Shown: positions 9,222 to 18,041 of the stretch, piece after piece
Layout: each line of letters opens with the position of its first letter
How positions within the stretch are numbered: the first letter of the stretch is position 1
DNA from: Isosphaeraceae bacterium
Lineage (GTDB): Bacteria > Planctomycetota > Planctomycetia > Isosphaerales > Isosphaeraceae
Direction: 5' to 3'
Assembly: GCA_031291845.1 (NCBI GenBank)
Contig: JARLIH010000503.1
Span: 1 to 41,512 of the forward strand
Length of the DNA stretch: 41,512 nucleotides
Position numbers and translations under genes: made by a program
Notes under the pieces: generated by a model
Seen by the model: only the letters and a program-made list of their open reading frames with translations
Databases searched by the model: none
What the model was told of the DNA's origin: nothing

Positions 9222-9242
9222 CGAAGGCGCGTCGGGGCCGCG

Positions 9243-10241
9243 TCACTCCTTGCCCTTGTCTTTGTCCTGCCCCTTCTCGGCCGTCTCCTTGCTCGCCTTG
9301 GGACGGTTTTCGCTCGGCTCAACGGTCAGCGTGTAGACCTTGCTGCGCTCGTTCAGGGCTTTGAACCGCCCGGTGTACATGTCCACTTTGCCATCGTGCT
9401 TCACGCGCACTTTCCAGTGCGTCGGCTTGGGGATGCCGCCGAACCCGCCCCAGTATACGACGAACCACTTGTAAACGCCGCTCGGCCCGGGGCCGGGGAT
9501 CTCCTTGTTGCCGGTCTCGTCCGGCCGCAGCCAGTAGACGTTCTCGGGGCCGAAGCCCTTCGTGTTGTCGACGTCCAGCTCGCCGCCGAGTCCCGGTGTC
9601 CCCTTGGGATCCTCCCAGTAGATTTCCTTACCACTTGGCTCGATCACGTGGAGGTCGAGGTCGACGTCGTTGTCCCAGATGAGCGTGAACTGCGGGTCGC
9701 CCACCTTGACCTCGACCCCGTGAATGTTCTCACCGCCGGAGCCGAAGCGCGCGAGCCCGAACCCGTCACCATTCCCGGCCCCCGGGTTGTTGTTCTTCAT
9801 GCCGCCGCCGACCGAACGCTGGTTCTGCCCGAACGTGTCCTTCGTCTTCAACTCCGGCGCCTTGAGCTCCACGGGCGCGTTCAGCGTCGCCACGGTGGGC
9901 GCGGGTGACAGTTCGGGCGTCCCCTGGGGCATCTCGATCTCGGAGTTGAGGCCCCCCGTCAGCGATAGGCCGTCGGCCACCCCCATGTCGGAGCCCGCCA
10001 TGCGCGTGTCGAAGACCTGCGCGTGGTTCACCCGGGGGGCGAAGTACCAGAACGCCAGGACGAGCAGCAACAGTCCGTGCAGCGCGATCGACGTCCCGAA
10101 CCCCTTGAGCGTCTCGACCGACCAGAACGGTTGCTCGACATCCTCTTCCTCGGCAACCTCGAGCTGGACATCCGGTTTCGGGGGCTTCGCGATTGGCACC
10201 TTCCCCTTCGTACGCAAACCCTTGGCGGACTCAGCGGGCAT
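9243..10241 (-). CDS. Membrane-anchored YfaP-like (DUF2135-type) protein
   Basis: This 332-aa protein has a charged N-terminal cytoplasmic stretch, one membrane helix at about residues 50-68, a low-complexity Gly/Asn linker, and a periplasmic beta domain. The beta domain contains the YfaP-like motif DNDVDLDLHVIEPSGKEIYW and an aromatic/Gly-rich half (YKWFVVYWGGFGG). The lysine-rich end (residues ~315-332) is likely disordered. YfaP-type domains are often found next to von Willebrand factor A or peptidase genes, but their function is not established. The ATG at 10241 is preferred to the GTG at 10247 because GAGGAG lies 9 nt before it but only 3 nt before the GTG. It is transcribed alone, divergent from larB. 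Confidence 0.7.
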   Translation of the reverse strand: MPAESAKGLRTKGKVPIAKPPKPDVQLEVAEEEDVEQPFWSVETLKGFGTSIALHGLLLLVLAFWYFAPRVNHAQVFDTRMAGSDMGVADGLSLTGGLNSEIEMPQGTPELSPAPTVATLNAPVELKAPELKTKDTFGQNQRSVGGGMKNNNPGAGNGDGFGLARFGSGGENIHGVEVKVGDPQFTLIWDNDVDLDLHVIEPSGKEIYWEDPKGTPGLGGELDVDNTKGFGPENVYWLRPDETGNKEIPGPGPSGVYKWFVVYWGGFGGIPKPTHWKVRVKHDGKVDMYTGRFKALNERSKVYTLTVEPSENRPKASKETAEKGQDKDKGKE

Positions 10242-10515
10242 GGCCACTCACTCCTCGACGGGGCCGACGGGCCGTTGCGAAATGGCGGTCCCCAGCGCGC
10301 CCCGGGGGGCCCTGAAAGGGTTCGGGCGACCTGAGAGAATCCTTGCATCCAGCATAGCACGGCGCGCGGGGGCGAGGAAGGGGCCGGCAGACGCCCATCG
10401 GGTTGCGGTCGGACGTGGCGATGGGGTACAAAGGCACGAAGGGCCGGCCCAACCAACGGGCCAGCAGCGTTCCCGCGTGTTCCCACCCCGCGCCGCGAGT
10501 CGAGCTTCACACCCG

Positions 10516-11319
10516 ATGGACGCCCACGAGCTGACCCAATTGCTGGAAAACGTGCGGCAGGGCCGGGTCGCGCCGGACGAAGCCGCCCGTACGATCAAGA
10601 CCGTCCCCTATGCCGACGCGGGGGGCTTTGCCAAGGTTGACCTCCACCGCAAGATCCGTTGCGGGTCCCCGGAGGTGGTTTTCGGTCAAGGGAAAACCGC
10701 GGACCAGATCGAGGGGATCCTCCGCGTGATGGTCCAGCACGGCGAGGGGGGATTGGCCACCCGCGTCGACCCGACGACCGCGGAGCATCTGCAGCAAGCC
10801 TTTCCCGAGGGCGAGCACAATGCGCTCGGCCGCACGTTCCGGCTCCGTCCCCCCGGCCGGCCGGCTCCTGCGCTCGGCAAGGTCGTGATCGTGACCGCCG
10901 GCACGAGCGACCTGCCCGTGGCGGAAGAGGCGCGCGTCACGGCCGAGGCATGGAACTGCGCGGTCTCGCTCGTCGCCGACGTGGGCGTCGCCGGCCTGCA
11001 CCGGTTGCTCCACCAGCTCGACGCCCTGGGGGGGGCCGATGCGATCGTCGTCGTGGCGGGAATGGAAGGGGCTCTCCCCAGTGTCGTGGGCGGCCTGGTC
11101 GATTGCCCCGTGATCGCCGTCCCCACGAGCATCGGCTACGGCGCGAGCTTCGGCGGCCTGGCCGCGCTCCTTGGTATGCTGAACAGTTGCGCCTCGAACG
11201 TCACGGTCGTCAACATCGACGCCGGCTTCAACGGCGGTCATGTTGCCGGCCTGATCGCCCGCCGCGCGGGGCAGGCCCGGCTCAACGCCGCGAACTCCTC
11301 CGCCGAGAAGGGAACCTGA
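10516..11319 (+). CDS. larB: Nickel-pincer cofactor biosynthesis protein LarB
   Basis: This 267-aa protein has the short N-terminal region and C-terminal AIR-carboxylase-like (PurE-like) fold of LarB. Visible signatures are CGSPEVVFGQGKT (about residues 53-65), VTAGTSDLPVAEEA, VVVAGMEGALPSVVGGLV and VPTSIGYGASFGG. LarB carboxylates and hydrolyses nicotinic acid adenine dinucleotide, the first step to the nickel-pincer cofactor of lactate racemase and related enzymes. The longer frame upstream of 10516 runs through non-conserved sequence and is rejected. nnrD starts 3 nt after the stop, so the two form an operon. No larC, larE or larA homologue is in the window, so the rest of the pathway must be elsewhere. 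Confidence 0.92.
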   Translation: MDAHELTQLLENVRQGRVAPDEAARTIKTVPYADAGGFAKVDLHRKIRCGSPEVVFGQGKTADQIEGILRVMVQHGEGGLATRVDPTTAEHLQQAFPEGEHNALGRTFRLRPPGRPAPALGKVVIVTAGTSDLPVAEEARVTAEAWNCAVSLVADVGVAGLHRLLHQLDALGGADAIVVVAGMEGALPSVVGGLVDCPVIAVPTSIGYGASFGGLAALLGMLNSCASNVTVVNIDAGFNGGHVAGLIARRAGQARLNAANSSAEKGT

Positions 11320-11322
11320 TTC

Positions 11323-12192
11323 ATGGCCTTGCAGCGCGTTGAGACACTCCCGACACTGCCGAAGCGGCCGCAGGACAGCCACAAAGGGATGTACGGCTCG
11401 ATACTCGTCCTCGCGGGCGGCCGCGGGATGGCGGGGGCGGCCGGCCTTTCCGGCGCGTCGGCCCTTCGCTCCGGCGCGGGGCTCGTGCGGGTCGCCAGCG
11501 CGGCCGAAGTCCAACCGACCGTCGCTTCTTATGAACCATCGTACATGACTTATCCGCTGATCAACGATCACGACGGCCTCGTCCGTTTCGGTGCCAACCG
11601 GGCCACCCTCGAGAAACTGCTCGAGCGGACCGACGTCCTGGCGGTCGGTCCCGGGCTGGGCCAGTCGGACGAGATCGTCGAGCTCGTCCGCTGGGTCGTC
11701 GAGGAGGTCAAGGTCCCCACCGTCCTCGACGCCGACGCCCTCAACGCCCTCGCGGCCGACACCCAGATCCTGTCGCGCGCCAAGCGCCCGATCGTGCTCA
11801 CGCCCCACCCCGGCGAGTGCGCCCGGCTGCTCGGCACCACCACGGCCGAGGTCCAGGCCAACCGCGAGCGCAGCGCGACCGACCTGGCGTGGGCCGAGAA
11901 CGTCGTCGTCGTGCTCAAGGGTGCACGAACGCTTGTGACCGACGGGACGCGACTGTACGTCAACGCCACCGGGAACCCGGGCATGGCCACCGGCGGCGCA
12001 GGGGATGTCCTGACCGGCGTGATTGCCGGCCTGATCGGGCAGAAGCTCCCCGCCTTCGAAGCCGCGCAACTGGGTGTTTACGTCCATGGCCTGGCAGGCG
12101 ACATCGCTCGCGACCACGACGGCGAGATCGGAATGATTGCCGGGGACATCGTCGATGCCCTCGCCGACGCTTTTTATCACCTTTCGGCCTGA
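11323..12192 (+). CDS. nnrD: ADP/ATP-dependent NAD(P)H-hydrate dehydratase
   Basis: This 289-aa protein is the ribokinase-like dehydratase that uses ATP or ADP to restore NADH/NADPH from their hydrated, damaged forms. The GSILVLAGGRGMAGA start of the fold, the TPHPGE motif and the nucleotide-binding NATGNPGMATGGAGDVLTG region are all present, the last carrying the catalytic Asp of GAGD. The epimerase half (NnrE/YjeF_N) fused in many bacteria is absent, so this is the stand-alone form. It follows larB by 3 nt. The pairing is noteworthy because both enzymes act on nicotinamide-type dinucleotides. Confidence 0.94.
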   Translation: MALQRVETLPTLPKRPQDSHKGMYGSILVLAGGRGMAGAAGLSGASALRSGAGLVRVASAAEVQPTVASYEPSYMTYPLINDHDGLVRFGANRATLEKLLERTDVLAVGPGLGQSDEIVELVRWVVEEVKVPTVLDADALNALAADTQILSRAKRPIVLTPHPGECARLLGTTTAEVQANRERSATDLAWAENVVVVLKGARTLVTDGTRLYVNATGNPGMATGGAGDVLTGVIAGLIGQKLPAFEAAQLGVYVHGLAGDIARDHDGEIGMIAGDIVDALADAFYHLSA

Positions 12193-12225
12193 CCGGGTAT
12201 TTCTCCCCGATCGCCCTGCCTTTGA

Positions 12226-12286
12226 TGACGATTGCAAAGTCGATCCGGGCGGCACGCCCGGAGTCCGCGACGGGCGTGGCGTACCA
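12226..12286. repeat. Dispersed repeat family 5, copy 1
   Basis: A segment starting TGACGATTGC and containing the 24-nt hairpin 12254-12277 (ACGCCCG...CGGGCGT) is closely matched at 23155-23229 by the same order of elements. It lies in the 358-bp gap between nnrD and the coiled-coil gene. Nothing coding is seen in that gap. Confidence 0.6.
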
Positions 12287-12456
12287 TCAGACTGCCCCGC
12301 CAACGCCCCTCGCCGGCTCCAGGCGTGCCACCCACCCGGGTCTGAACGTTCGCCCGCTGCAACACGCAACTCAATGGCAGGTCGGTTTTTCCCACCTCAC
12401 CGCCAGACTTGACAATAATGAAGCGGGGTCCCCTGTCCGCGCTTTGGGACTTGGAG

Positions 12457-12462
12457 TATACT
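12457..12462 (+). promoter_or_regulatory. Candidate -10 box of the coiled-coil gene
   Basis: TATACT lies 88 nt before the GTG start at 12551. No convincing -35 is at the right distance; a TTGACA at 12409-12414 is too far upstream. Confidence 0.25.
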
Positions 12463-12550
12463 TCACAAATCATGCTCTACCCCAAGTGGAGTGGGGCGCC
12501 GCTCCGGAGCGGGTTGAGGGAGAGGCCGAAGGCCGCCGAAGGAGGTTCGG

Positions 12551-13057
12551 GTGTCGTCACGCGAGAACCCAGCGTCGCCGTTGTGGACGTACCGGATGGA
12601 AGTTTCGCCGACGGGCCAAGGACCTACCCAGGCGGTTCCCAACTTGAACGACCCGATTGCTTTGCTCCACTTGATGGTGAACCTGCAGAACCAGTCGCTC
12701 GATATTCAGCGCCAGATCCTCGACAACCAACGGCAGCAGCTCGAACTCGCACGCGAAGCGGCCCAGATCAATCGCGACCAGCGTGCCCGCCAAATCGCCG
12801 AGCTGGAGCGCTGGCAAAATGGTCACGAGCAGGTCCTCGAACACTGTAAGGAAACGCTCGGCAACCTCGAACAGGTGCACGCCGCCCTCATGGGGGAGAT
12901 GGCCAACTACGTCTCCGAAAACCACGAGAACCTGATCGACGGCGACTTCGCCCTGACCGATTTCGTTGACCGCTTCGGCCCCCGCCTCGCTCACCTCAAT
13001 ACCATGCTGGCCGTCCTCCGGCCGCTCGCCGCTTCCGTCAAGAAGGCGGAAGGCTAA
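12551..13057 (+). CDS. Coiled-coil protein of unknown function
   Basis: This 168-aa protein is rich in Gln, Glu, Arg and Leu. It is predicted to form a long alpha-helical coiled coil from about residue 38 to 110 (heptad-like repeats around LQNQSLDIQRQILDNQRQQ), with an acidic, hydrophobic C-terminal helix pair. No signal peptide, membrane segment or catalytic motif is seen, so it is likely a cytoplasmic structural or scaffolding protein. The start is GTG at 12551: a strong AAGGAGG site lies 5 nt upstream, which fixes it over the internal ATGs at 12596 and 12674. It forms a single transcription unit closed by the hairpin at 13121-13173. Confidence 0.75.
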   Translation: MSSRENPASPLWTYRMEVSPTGQGPTQAVPNLNDPIALLHLMVNLQNQSLDIQRQILDNQRQQLELAREAAQINRDQRARQIAELERWQNGHEQVLEHCKETLGNLEQVHAALMGEMANYVSENHENLIDGDFALTDFVDRFGPRLAHLNTMLAVLRPLAASVKKAEG

Positions 13058-13120
13058 GCTAAGGGACAGAGCGCCGCCGGACGAGAACGCTTTTCCGCGT
13101 TGACCGCGCGGATCGAATCC

Positions 13121-13173
13121 AAAGACGTTATGATGGGAGGGCCTCGAAGGCCGTCCCGGTCGTAACGTCTTTT
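13121..13173 (+). terminator. Long hairpin terminator after the coiled-coil gene
   Basis: Arms 13121-13144 and 13148-13172 form a stem of about 20 pairs with a CGA loop, one bulge and several mismatches. The stem ends in AAAGACGTTA paired with TAACGTCTTT, so the right arm closes in a short T-run. It lies 64 nt after the stop at 13057. It works as a classic intrinsic terminator on the plus strand. Confidence 0.7.
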
Positions 13174-13311
13174 GCTTGCGCGCGAAGCTGGCCGGGCCAA
13201 CCGACCTCGACCGAATTCGGGCACTTTGTTATTTCTCTCACGATGATGTAGACCGCTTGGAGTGAGCGCCCAGAGAAGAGCGGTTGTCTCATCGTAGGTT
13301 CTTCCTCGTAC

Positions 13312-13368
13312 GGTGCATGAAATGCACCATCCTCGCTCGCGTCGAGAAGACGGTGCCTTTCATGCACC
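13312..13368. repeat. Dispersed palindrome family 1, copy 2
   Basis: The unit GGTGCATGAAATGCACC (13312-13328) and its near reverse complement (13352-13368) are separated by 23 nt. Copy 3 at 23017-23073 has exactly the same spacing. It stands in the 389-bp gap upstream of the exporter operon; the rest of that gap (apart from the terminator) holds nothing recognisable. Confidence 0.75.
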
Positions 13369-13446
13369 TCACGACGAGGAATGCGGAACCGTGAGCCGCT
13401 CACAGACTCGTCGATGCCACGCGGATCGCAGCCTGGAGACCCCCTG

Positions 13447-14745
13447 ATGGCGAGTTCCCTGCGCGACGAACTGGCCTCGTTGAAAATTGACCGGTCCGGC
13501 ACGAAAGCCAAGGTCTACGACGAACCGTCGCCCTTCCGGGAGCGTGCTTCCAGCCGAAGCTCGGGCGGCGGGTTCGGCTTCCTGGCCCTGGTACTCTGGC
13601 TGGTCCCCCTCGGACTGCTCGGCGCGGCCGGCGTGTACGCGTACCGCCAGTACGACCAGATCCGCGCGCGGCCGGAGGTCTCGATCGGCGTCGTGCAGAC
13701 CATGACGTCGGGCGAGGCGGAAAAGCTGCTCAGCGCGAAGGGCTACCTCAAGTCGCGCTACCAGGCCATGATCGGCGCCAAGATTCCCGGCCGGGTCGAG
13801 CACATGTACGTCGAGGAGGGCTCGAAGGTCAAGAAGGGGCAAGTGCTCGCGGTCCTGGAGCACAACGACCTCAAGGCCCAGCTCGCCTCCAAGCAAGCGC
13901 AGCTCCTGCGGACGGAGGCCGAGCTCCTCGAAGCACGCGTTGACCTCAAAGAGAAAGAGCGCGAAGCCCGCCGCGCTCTGCGCCTTTCGGGACAGCGGTC
14001 GATCGCGGTCGAAGACGTGGAGAAGGCGAACGCAGCGCGCGACATGACGGCGGCCCGCGTCACGGCACTCGAATCCGCCGTGAAGCTGATGAGCGCCAAC
14101 GTCAGCGAGGTTGAGGCAACAATCCGAAATATGTCGCTCTTTGCGCCGTTTGACGGTACCGTCGTGGAGAAGCAAGGCGAGGAAGGGGAGGTCATCACGC
14201 CGTCGGCCCTCAGCACGTCGGCCGGCCGCTCGGCCGTCGTGACGATGGCGGACCTGTCGAAGATGGACATCGAGACCGACATCGCCGAGAACCTCATGTC
14301 GCGGATCGCCCTGAACCAGCCGGCCGAGATCAGTGTCAGCGCCGTGCCGAGCAAGCATTACCGCGGCCGCCTGCGCCAGATCATTCCGATGGGAGATCGA
14401 GCGCGCGGCACCGTGAAGGTGAAGGTCGAGGTGCTCGATCCCGACGAACGGCTCTTTCCCGAGCTCGTCGCCACCGTCCACTTTTTGCCCGACAAGGCCC
14501 TGCACAACCCGGACGCCAGCCGCTCGTTCCTGTTCGTCCCCAAGGCGGCCGTGTTCGAGGAGAACGGGCACGAGTTCGTCTGGGTCGTGGATACGAAGCC
14601 CCAGGTGCACAAGCGCCAGGTTGAAGTGGCGCCGACGAACGACGACCTCGCGCGCGTCGAGTCCGGCCTCAAGACCGGCGAGCAGGTCGTCCTCAACCCG
14701 GCAAAGGGGCTGCGCGAAGGCGAGATCGTCAAGATGGCCGACTGA
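13447..14745 (+). CDS. ABC exporter periplasmic adaptor (MacA/HlyD-like membrane fusion protein)
   Basis: This 432-aa protein has a basic N terminus, one membrane helix (about residues 40-62), and the membrane-fusion-protein pattern. A first half-lipoyl segment (AKIPGRVEHMYVEEGSKVKKGQVLAVLE) is followed by a long alpha-hairpin coiled coil (~130-215), the second half-lipoyl (FAPFDGTVVEKQGEEGEVI), a beta barrel and a membrane-proximal domain (PKAAVFEENGHEFVWVVD). It links the inner-membrane ABC transporter encoded just downstream to the outer envelope. The ATG at 13447 with GGAGA about 8 nt upstream is preferred over 13381, whose extra 22 residues have no domain character. First gene of a four-gene exporter operon. 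Confidence 0.9.
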   Translation: MASSLRDELASLKIDRSGTKAKVYDEPSPFRERASSRSSGGGFGFLALVLWLVPLGLLGAAGVYAYRQYDQIRARPEVSIGVVQTMTSGEAEKLLSAKGYLKSRYQAMIGAKIPGRVEHMYVEEGSKVKKGQVLAVLEHNDLKAQLASKQAQLLRTEAELLEARVDLKEKEREARRALRLSGQRSIAVEDVEKANAARDMTAARVTALESAVKLMSANVSEVEATIRNMSLFAPFDGTVVEKQGEEGEVITPSALSTSAGRSAVVTMADLSKMDIETDIAENLMSRIALNQPAEISVSAVPSKHYRGRLRQIIPMGDRARGTVKVKVEVLDPDERLFPELVATVHFLPDKALHNPDASRSFLFVPKAAVFEENGHEFVWVVDTKPQVHKRQVEVAPTNDDLARVESGLKTGEQVVLNPAKGLREGEIVKMAD

Positions 14746-14801
14746 AGCACGCGAGGAGACGGCGTGGGGCCGGCTCCGACGACACGTTCACTGAGGGCAT
14801 C

Positions 14802-15569
14802 ATGATGTCCCACGATCCTGAGTTTCAGAACGGCGGCCCCGCAAAGAGCAAGGACCGCTGTTCCATCGTCCTCCGTGGGGTGTCGAAGGAATACCGGCGC
14901 GACGCGTTTCGCATCCCAGTGCTGCAAAACCTCGACCTTAGCGTGGCCGAGGGCGAGTACCTCGCCCTCATGGGCCCCTCCGGCTCGGGCAAGACGACGC
15001 TCCTGAACCTGATCGCCGGGCTCGACCGTGCAACGGCCGGCGAGGTCATCGTGCACGGGCAAGACCTCGGCCGCCTCTCCGAAAGCCGGCTCACCCGCTG
15101 GCGCGCCGACAACGTCGGGTTCATCTTTCAGCTCTATAACCTGATCCCGGTGCTCACCGCGTTCGAGAACGTCGAGCTCCCGCTCTTACTCACGCACCTT
15201 TCCAAAAAGAAACGGCGCGATCACGTGATGACAGCCCTGCGGATCGTGGGCCTCCAGGGGCGCGAGCACCACTACCCGCGCCAGCTTTCCGGCGGCCAGG
15301 AACAGCGCGTCGCGATCGCTCGGGCGATCGTGACCGACCCCTACCTGCTCGTCGCCGACGAGCCGACGGGCGACCTCGACCGCGCAAGCGCCGGTGAAAT
15401 CCTCGAGCTGCTCGAGCAGCTCAATCGCGAGTTCGAGAAGACGATCGTGATGGTCACTCACGACCCGCTCGCCGCCCAGCGCGCCGGCCGGCTGCTCCAC
15501 CTCGACAAGGGACAGCTCGTCGACGACGTGAACCAGGAGCGCGAAGGGCACGTCGGGGCCACCTCATGA
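14802..15569 (+). CDS. ABC transporter ATP-binding protein (MacB/LolD type)
   Basis: This 255-aa ATPase contains Walker A GPSGSGKTT at residue 58, the Q-loop region with FQLYNLIPVLTAFENVELPL, the signature LSGGQEQRVAIARA (162 onward, GGQEQ instead of the common GGQQQ), Walker B LLVADEPTGDLD and the H-loop His (VTHD). The LolD/MacB-specific sequence around TAFENVELPL places it in the class that pairs with FtsX-type permeases. It powers the exporter made with the two following permeases. Its last codons overlap the first permease start by 4 nt (ATGA), showing translational coupling. Confidence 0.95.
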   Translation: MMSHDPEFQNGGPAKSKDRCSIVLRGVSKEYRRDAFRIPVLQNLDLSVAEGEYLALMGPSGSGKTTLLNLIAGLDRATAGEVIVHGQDLGRLSESRLTRWRADNVGFIFQLYNLIPVLTAFENVELPLLLTHLSKKKRRDHVMTALRIVGLQGREHHYPRQLSGGQEQRVAIARAIVTDPYLLVADEPTGDLDRASAGEILELLEQLNREFEKTIVMVTHDPLAAQRAGRLLHLDKGQLVDDVNQEREGHVGATS

Positions 15570-16732
15570 AGTACCTCCACTACATCCTCCGCAACGTCCG
15601 GCGCAACCCGGTGCGAACGTTCCTGACGGTCGCCTCGCTCGCGATCACGCTCTTCCTCACGATGATCCTGCTCTCGTTCTTCGCCATCAACGGCGAGGTC
15701 AGCCGCTCCTCGCGCGTCTACAACCGCATCGTCGTCCTCAGCTCGCAGGGCTTCGCGGGCCGCGTCCCGATCGCCCGCAACAAGGAAATCAGCGCGATGG
15801 AGGGGATCGTCGCCGCGAGCCCCTTTAGCTGGTTCGGCGGCAAGTACAAGAACCAGACGATGCCCTTCGCCCAGTTCGGAGTCGACCCCGACACGTTCTT
15901 CGCCATCTACGACGAACTGACCGTGCCCGCCGACCAGCTCAAGGCTCTCCAGGCCGACAAGACCGGCTGCGTCGTGGGCAAAAAGCTGGCTGAAGACTGG
16001 GGCCTGAAACTCGGCGACCCCTTGCCCCTGAAGGGAGACATCTACCCGGTCGACCTCAACCTGACCGTGCGCGCCATCTACGACGGGCCCCCCAACCGCG
16101 ACCGCCGCATGTGCTTGTTCCACTGGGAATTTCTCGACGAGCTGCTGAAGACCAGCCCGCAAAAGGGACAGGCCGGCAACGCAGGCTGCATTGTGGCCAA
16201 GTGCAAGAGTGCCTCGGTCATGGTGCCGATCTGCCACAAGATCGACGCCGAGTACAAGAGTAGCGACACGCCGACCTTGACCCAGTCGGAGGAAGCCTTC
16301 GGCCAGATGTTCGGCGAGATGATGAAGGGCCTCCAGTGGGTCATCTCGATGATCGGCCTGGTCGTCGTCGTCGCGCTCGTGTTCGTCGCGGGCAATGCCA
16401 TGGCGATGGCGCTCCGGGAGCGAACGACCGAGATCGCCGTGCTGAAAGCGATCGGCTTCAGCAACGGGCTGGTGCTGTTCCTGGTGCTCGCCGAGGCCAT
16501 GTTCGTCGCGGGGATCGGCGGCGCCCTCGGGTCGTTCGGCTGCAAGTTCCTGTGTGACACGGTCGACGTCGCCCGTTACAGCGCGGGGTTCTTACCGTTC
16601 TTCTATGTTTCGGCCGCCAACGCCACGATGGGCCTGGTCGTCGCGCTCTTGATCGGCTTCTTCAGCGGGCTCATCCCCGCGGTCCTGGCGGCGCGGAGCT
16701 CGGTCATCAACGGCTTGCGGAAGGTGGTGTGA
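15566..16732 (+). CDS. FtsX-like ABC permease, first of two (MacB family)
   Basis: This 388-aa protein has the MacB/FtsX plan: one membrane helix near the N terminus (about residues 18-42), a large extracytoplasmic domain (~45-260), and three C-terminal helices (~260-375) with the typical cytoplasmic RERTTEIAVLKAIGFS loop that contacts the ATPase. It starts inside the stop of the ATPase gene and ends 4 nt before the second permease. Together they form a heterodimeric mechanotransmission-type exporter rather than a homodimer. The substrate is unknown; MacAB-type systems move lipoproteins, peptides or macrolides. Confidence 0.92.
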   Translation: MKYLHYILRNVRRNPVRTFLTVASLAITLFLTMILLSFFAINGEVSRSSRVYNRIVVLSSQGFAGRVPIARNKEISAMEGIVAASPFSWFGGKYKNQTMPFAQFGVDPDTFFAIYDELTVPADQLKALQADKTGCVVGKKLAEDWGLKLGDPLPLKGDIYPVDLNLTVRAIYDGPPNRDRRMCLFHWEFLDELLKTSPQKGQAGNAGCIVAKCKSASVMVPICHKIDAEYKSSDTPTLTQSEEAFGQMFGEMMKGLQWVISMIGLVVVVALVFVAGNAMAMALRERTTEIAVLKAIGFSNGLVLFLVLAEAMFVAGIGGALGSFGCKFLCDTVDVARYSAGFLPFFYVSAANATMGLVVALLIGFFSGLIPAVLAARSSVINGLRKVV

Positions 16733-16736
16733 ACCA

Positions 16737-17900
16737 GTGATCCCGCTCAAGTACAACGTCCGCAACCTCCGCGTGCGGCGCGTGACGACAGCGCTTACGG
16801 TCCTCGGCACGGGACTGCTCGTCTGGGCCTCTTGCCTGTTGTTCGGCATGGTCGAGAGCCTGCAGCACACCCAATCGGTGTCCGGCGACCCGCTCGACCT
16901 CTTGATCCTGCGCAAGGGCTCGTCCAACGAGACGACGGGCGGCTTCGCCGGCAAAGTGGCCGACGAGATCCTGACGCTCGAGGGCATCGCCCGCGATGAG
17001 GGGGGCGCCCCGCTGGGCGCACCCGAGCTGCTGAACATCGCGCTGGCGGAGGCGCACAGCGGCGGCCGCACGAACATCATCGTGCGCGGCGTGTCCCCCG
17101 CCTCGCCCAAGCTCAGGCGTAACTTCCAGGTCGTACAGGGGCGCTACCTCGAGCCGGGGAAAGGCGAGTGCATCGTCAGCCGCAACCTGGCGAGTCGGTT
17201 CAAGGGGTCGAACCTGGGCGGGACGCTCAGGGTCGGTGAAAAGGAGTCGTACCGCGTCGTCGGCCTGTTCACGTCCGGTGGAACTGCGGCCGAGAGCGAG
17301 GTCTGGGTCGACATTGCCGACCTCAGGCGGAACACGGCCCGTGAAGACACCGTCTCCAGCGTGCAACTCCGTGCGACGTCCGTACCGGCGATGGAGAGCC
17401 TGATGAGCCGTCTCGACCGCGAGGACCGCTTCAAGCTCGCCGCCTTGCGGGAGTCGGAGTATTACGCCCAGCAATCAAAGACGTCGCTGTTCCTCAAAGT
17501 CGCCGGCTCCTTGATCGCCGTGTTACTCACCGTCGGCGCGATGTTCGCCGCCGCAAACACGATGTACGCCGCCGTCAGCTCGCGCACCCGCGAGATCGGC
17601 ACGATGCGCGCCCTCGGGTTCTCGCGCTTCGACATCCTGGTCTCATTCCTGTTCGAGTCCGTGCTGCTCTGCGTCCTCGGCGGAGTCCTCGGGTTGCTGG
17701 CGATGCTGCCGATGAGTGCCCTCAAGGTCGGCTTCACCGACTTCAACTCCTTCGCCGACCAGACCCTCTCCTTCCGCATGGGTCCGCTCGTGATGGCCGT
17801 CGCCGTGACGATGACCCTCGCCATGGGCGTCTTCGGCGGCCTGTTCCCCGCCCTACGCGCCGTGCGGCTCGACGTGATTCGCGCCTTGCGAGAGCTGTAA
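16737..17900 (+). CDS. FtsX-like ABC permease, second of two (MacB family)
   Basis: This 387-aa protein has the same topology as the previous gene: N-terminal helix (~18-40), extracytoplasmic domain, and three C-terminal helices. Its cytoplasmic loop reads SRTREIGTMRALGFSR, the hallmark FtsX/MacB motif that couples to the ATPase. It starts at GTG 16737, 4 nt after the previous stop. It is clearly a paralogue of the first permease but diverged, which argues for a fixed heterodimer. The operon is followed by a GC-rich palindrome (17928-17988) that may end the transcript. Confidence 0.92.
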   Translation: MIPLKYNVRNLRVRRVTTALTVLGTGLLVWASCLLFGMVESLQHTQSVSGDPLDLLILRKGSSNETTGGFAGKVADEILTLEGIARDEGGAPLGAPELLNIALAEAHSGGRTNIIVRGVSPASPKLRRNFQVVQGRYLEPGKGECIVSRNLASRFKGSNLGGTLRVGEKESYRVVGLFTSGGTAAESEVWVDIADLRRNTAREDTVSSVQLRATSVPAMESLMSRLDREDRFKLAALRESEYYAQQSKTSLFLKVAGSLIAVLLTVGAMFAAANTMYAAVSSRTREIGTMRALGFSRFDILVSFLFESVLLCVLGGVLGLLAMLPMSALKVGFTDFNSFADQTLSFRMGPLVMAVAVTMTLAMGVFGGLFPALRAVRLDVIRALREL

Positions 17901-17927
17901 CGATCGAGCGACCGTTGATCGTTTGTT

Positions 17928-17988
17928 GGGAGGGCAACGCTCCGAACGAGCGGCGCGGTGCGCGGCTCGTACGGAGCCTCGCCCTCTC
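17928..17988. repeat. Dispersed palindrome family 2, copy 1
   Basis: Imperfect inverted repeat beginning GGGAGGGC and ending GCCCTCTC. Its central part has near-symmetric GAGCGGCGCG/CGCGGCTC. It lies 27 nt after the exporter operon. It belongs to the same family as 19319-19376 and 21951-22038, which share the GGAGCCTCGCCCTC end. Confidence 0.65.
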
Positions 17989-18041
17989 GATGGCGTAGGT
18001 CCGGCCATTGCCGGACGAATGGGGTCCGGAAACGGCCCTGC

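Noticed and set aside
9724..10515. Upstream extension of larB
   Set aside because: The added residues are antisense to the YfaP-like gene and have no LarB homology; the family starts at 10516.
12409..12414. TTGACA as -35 box for the coiled-coil gene
   Set aside because: The nearest good -10 (12457) is 42 nt away, too far for one promoter.
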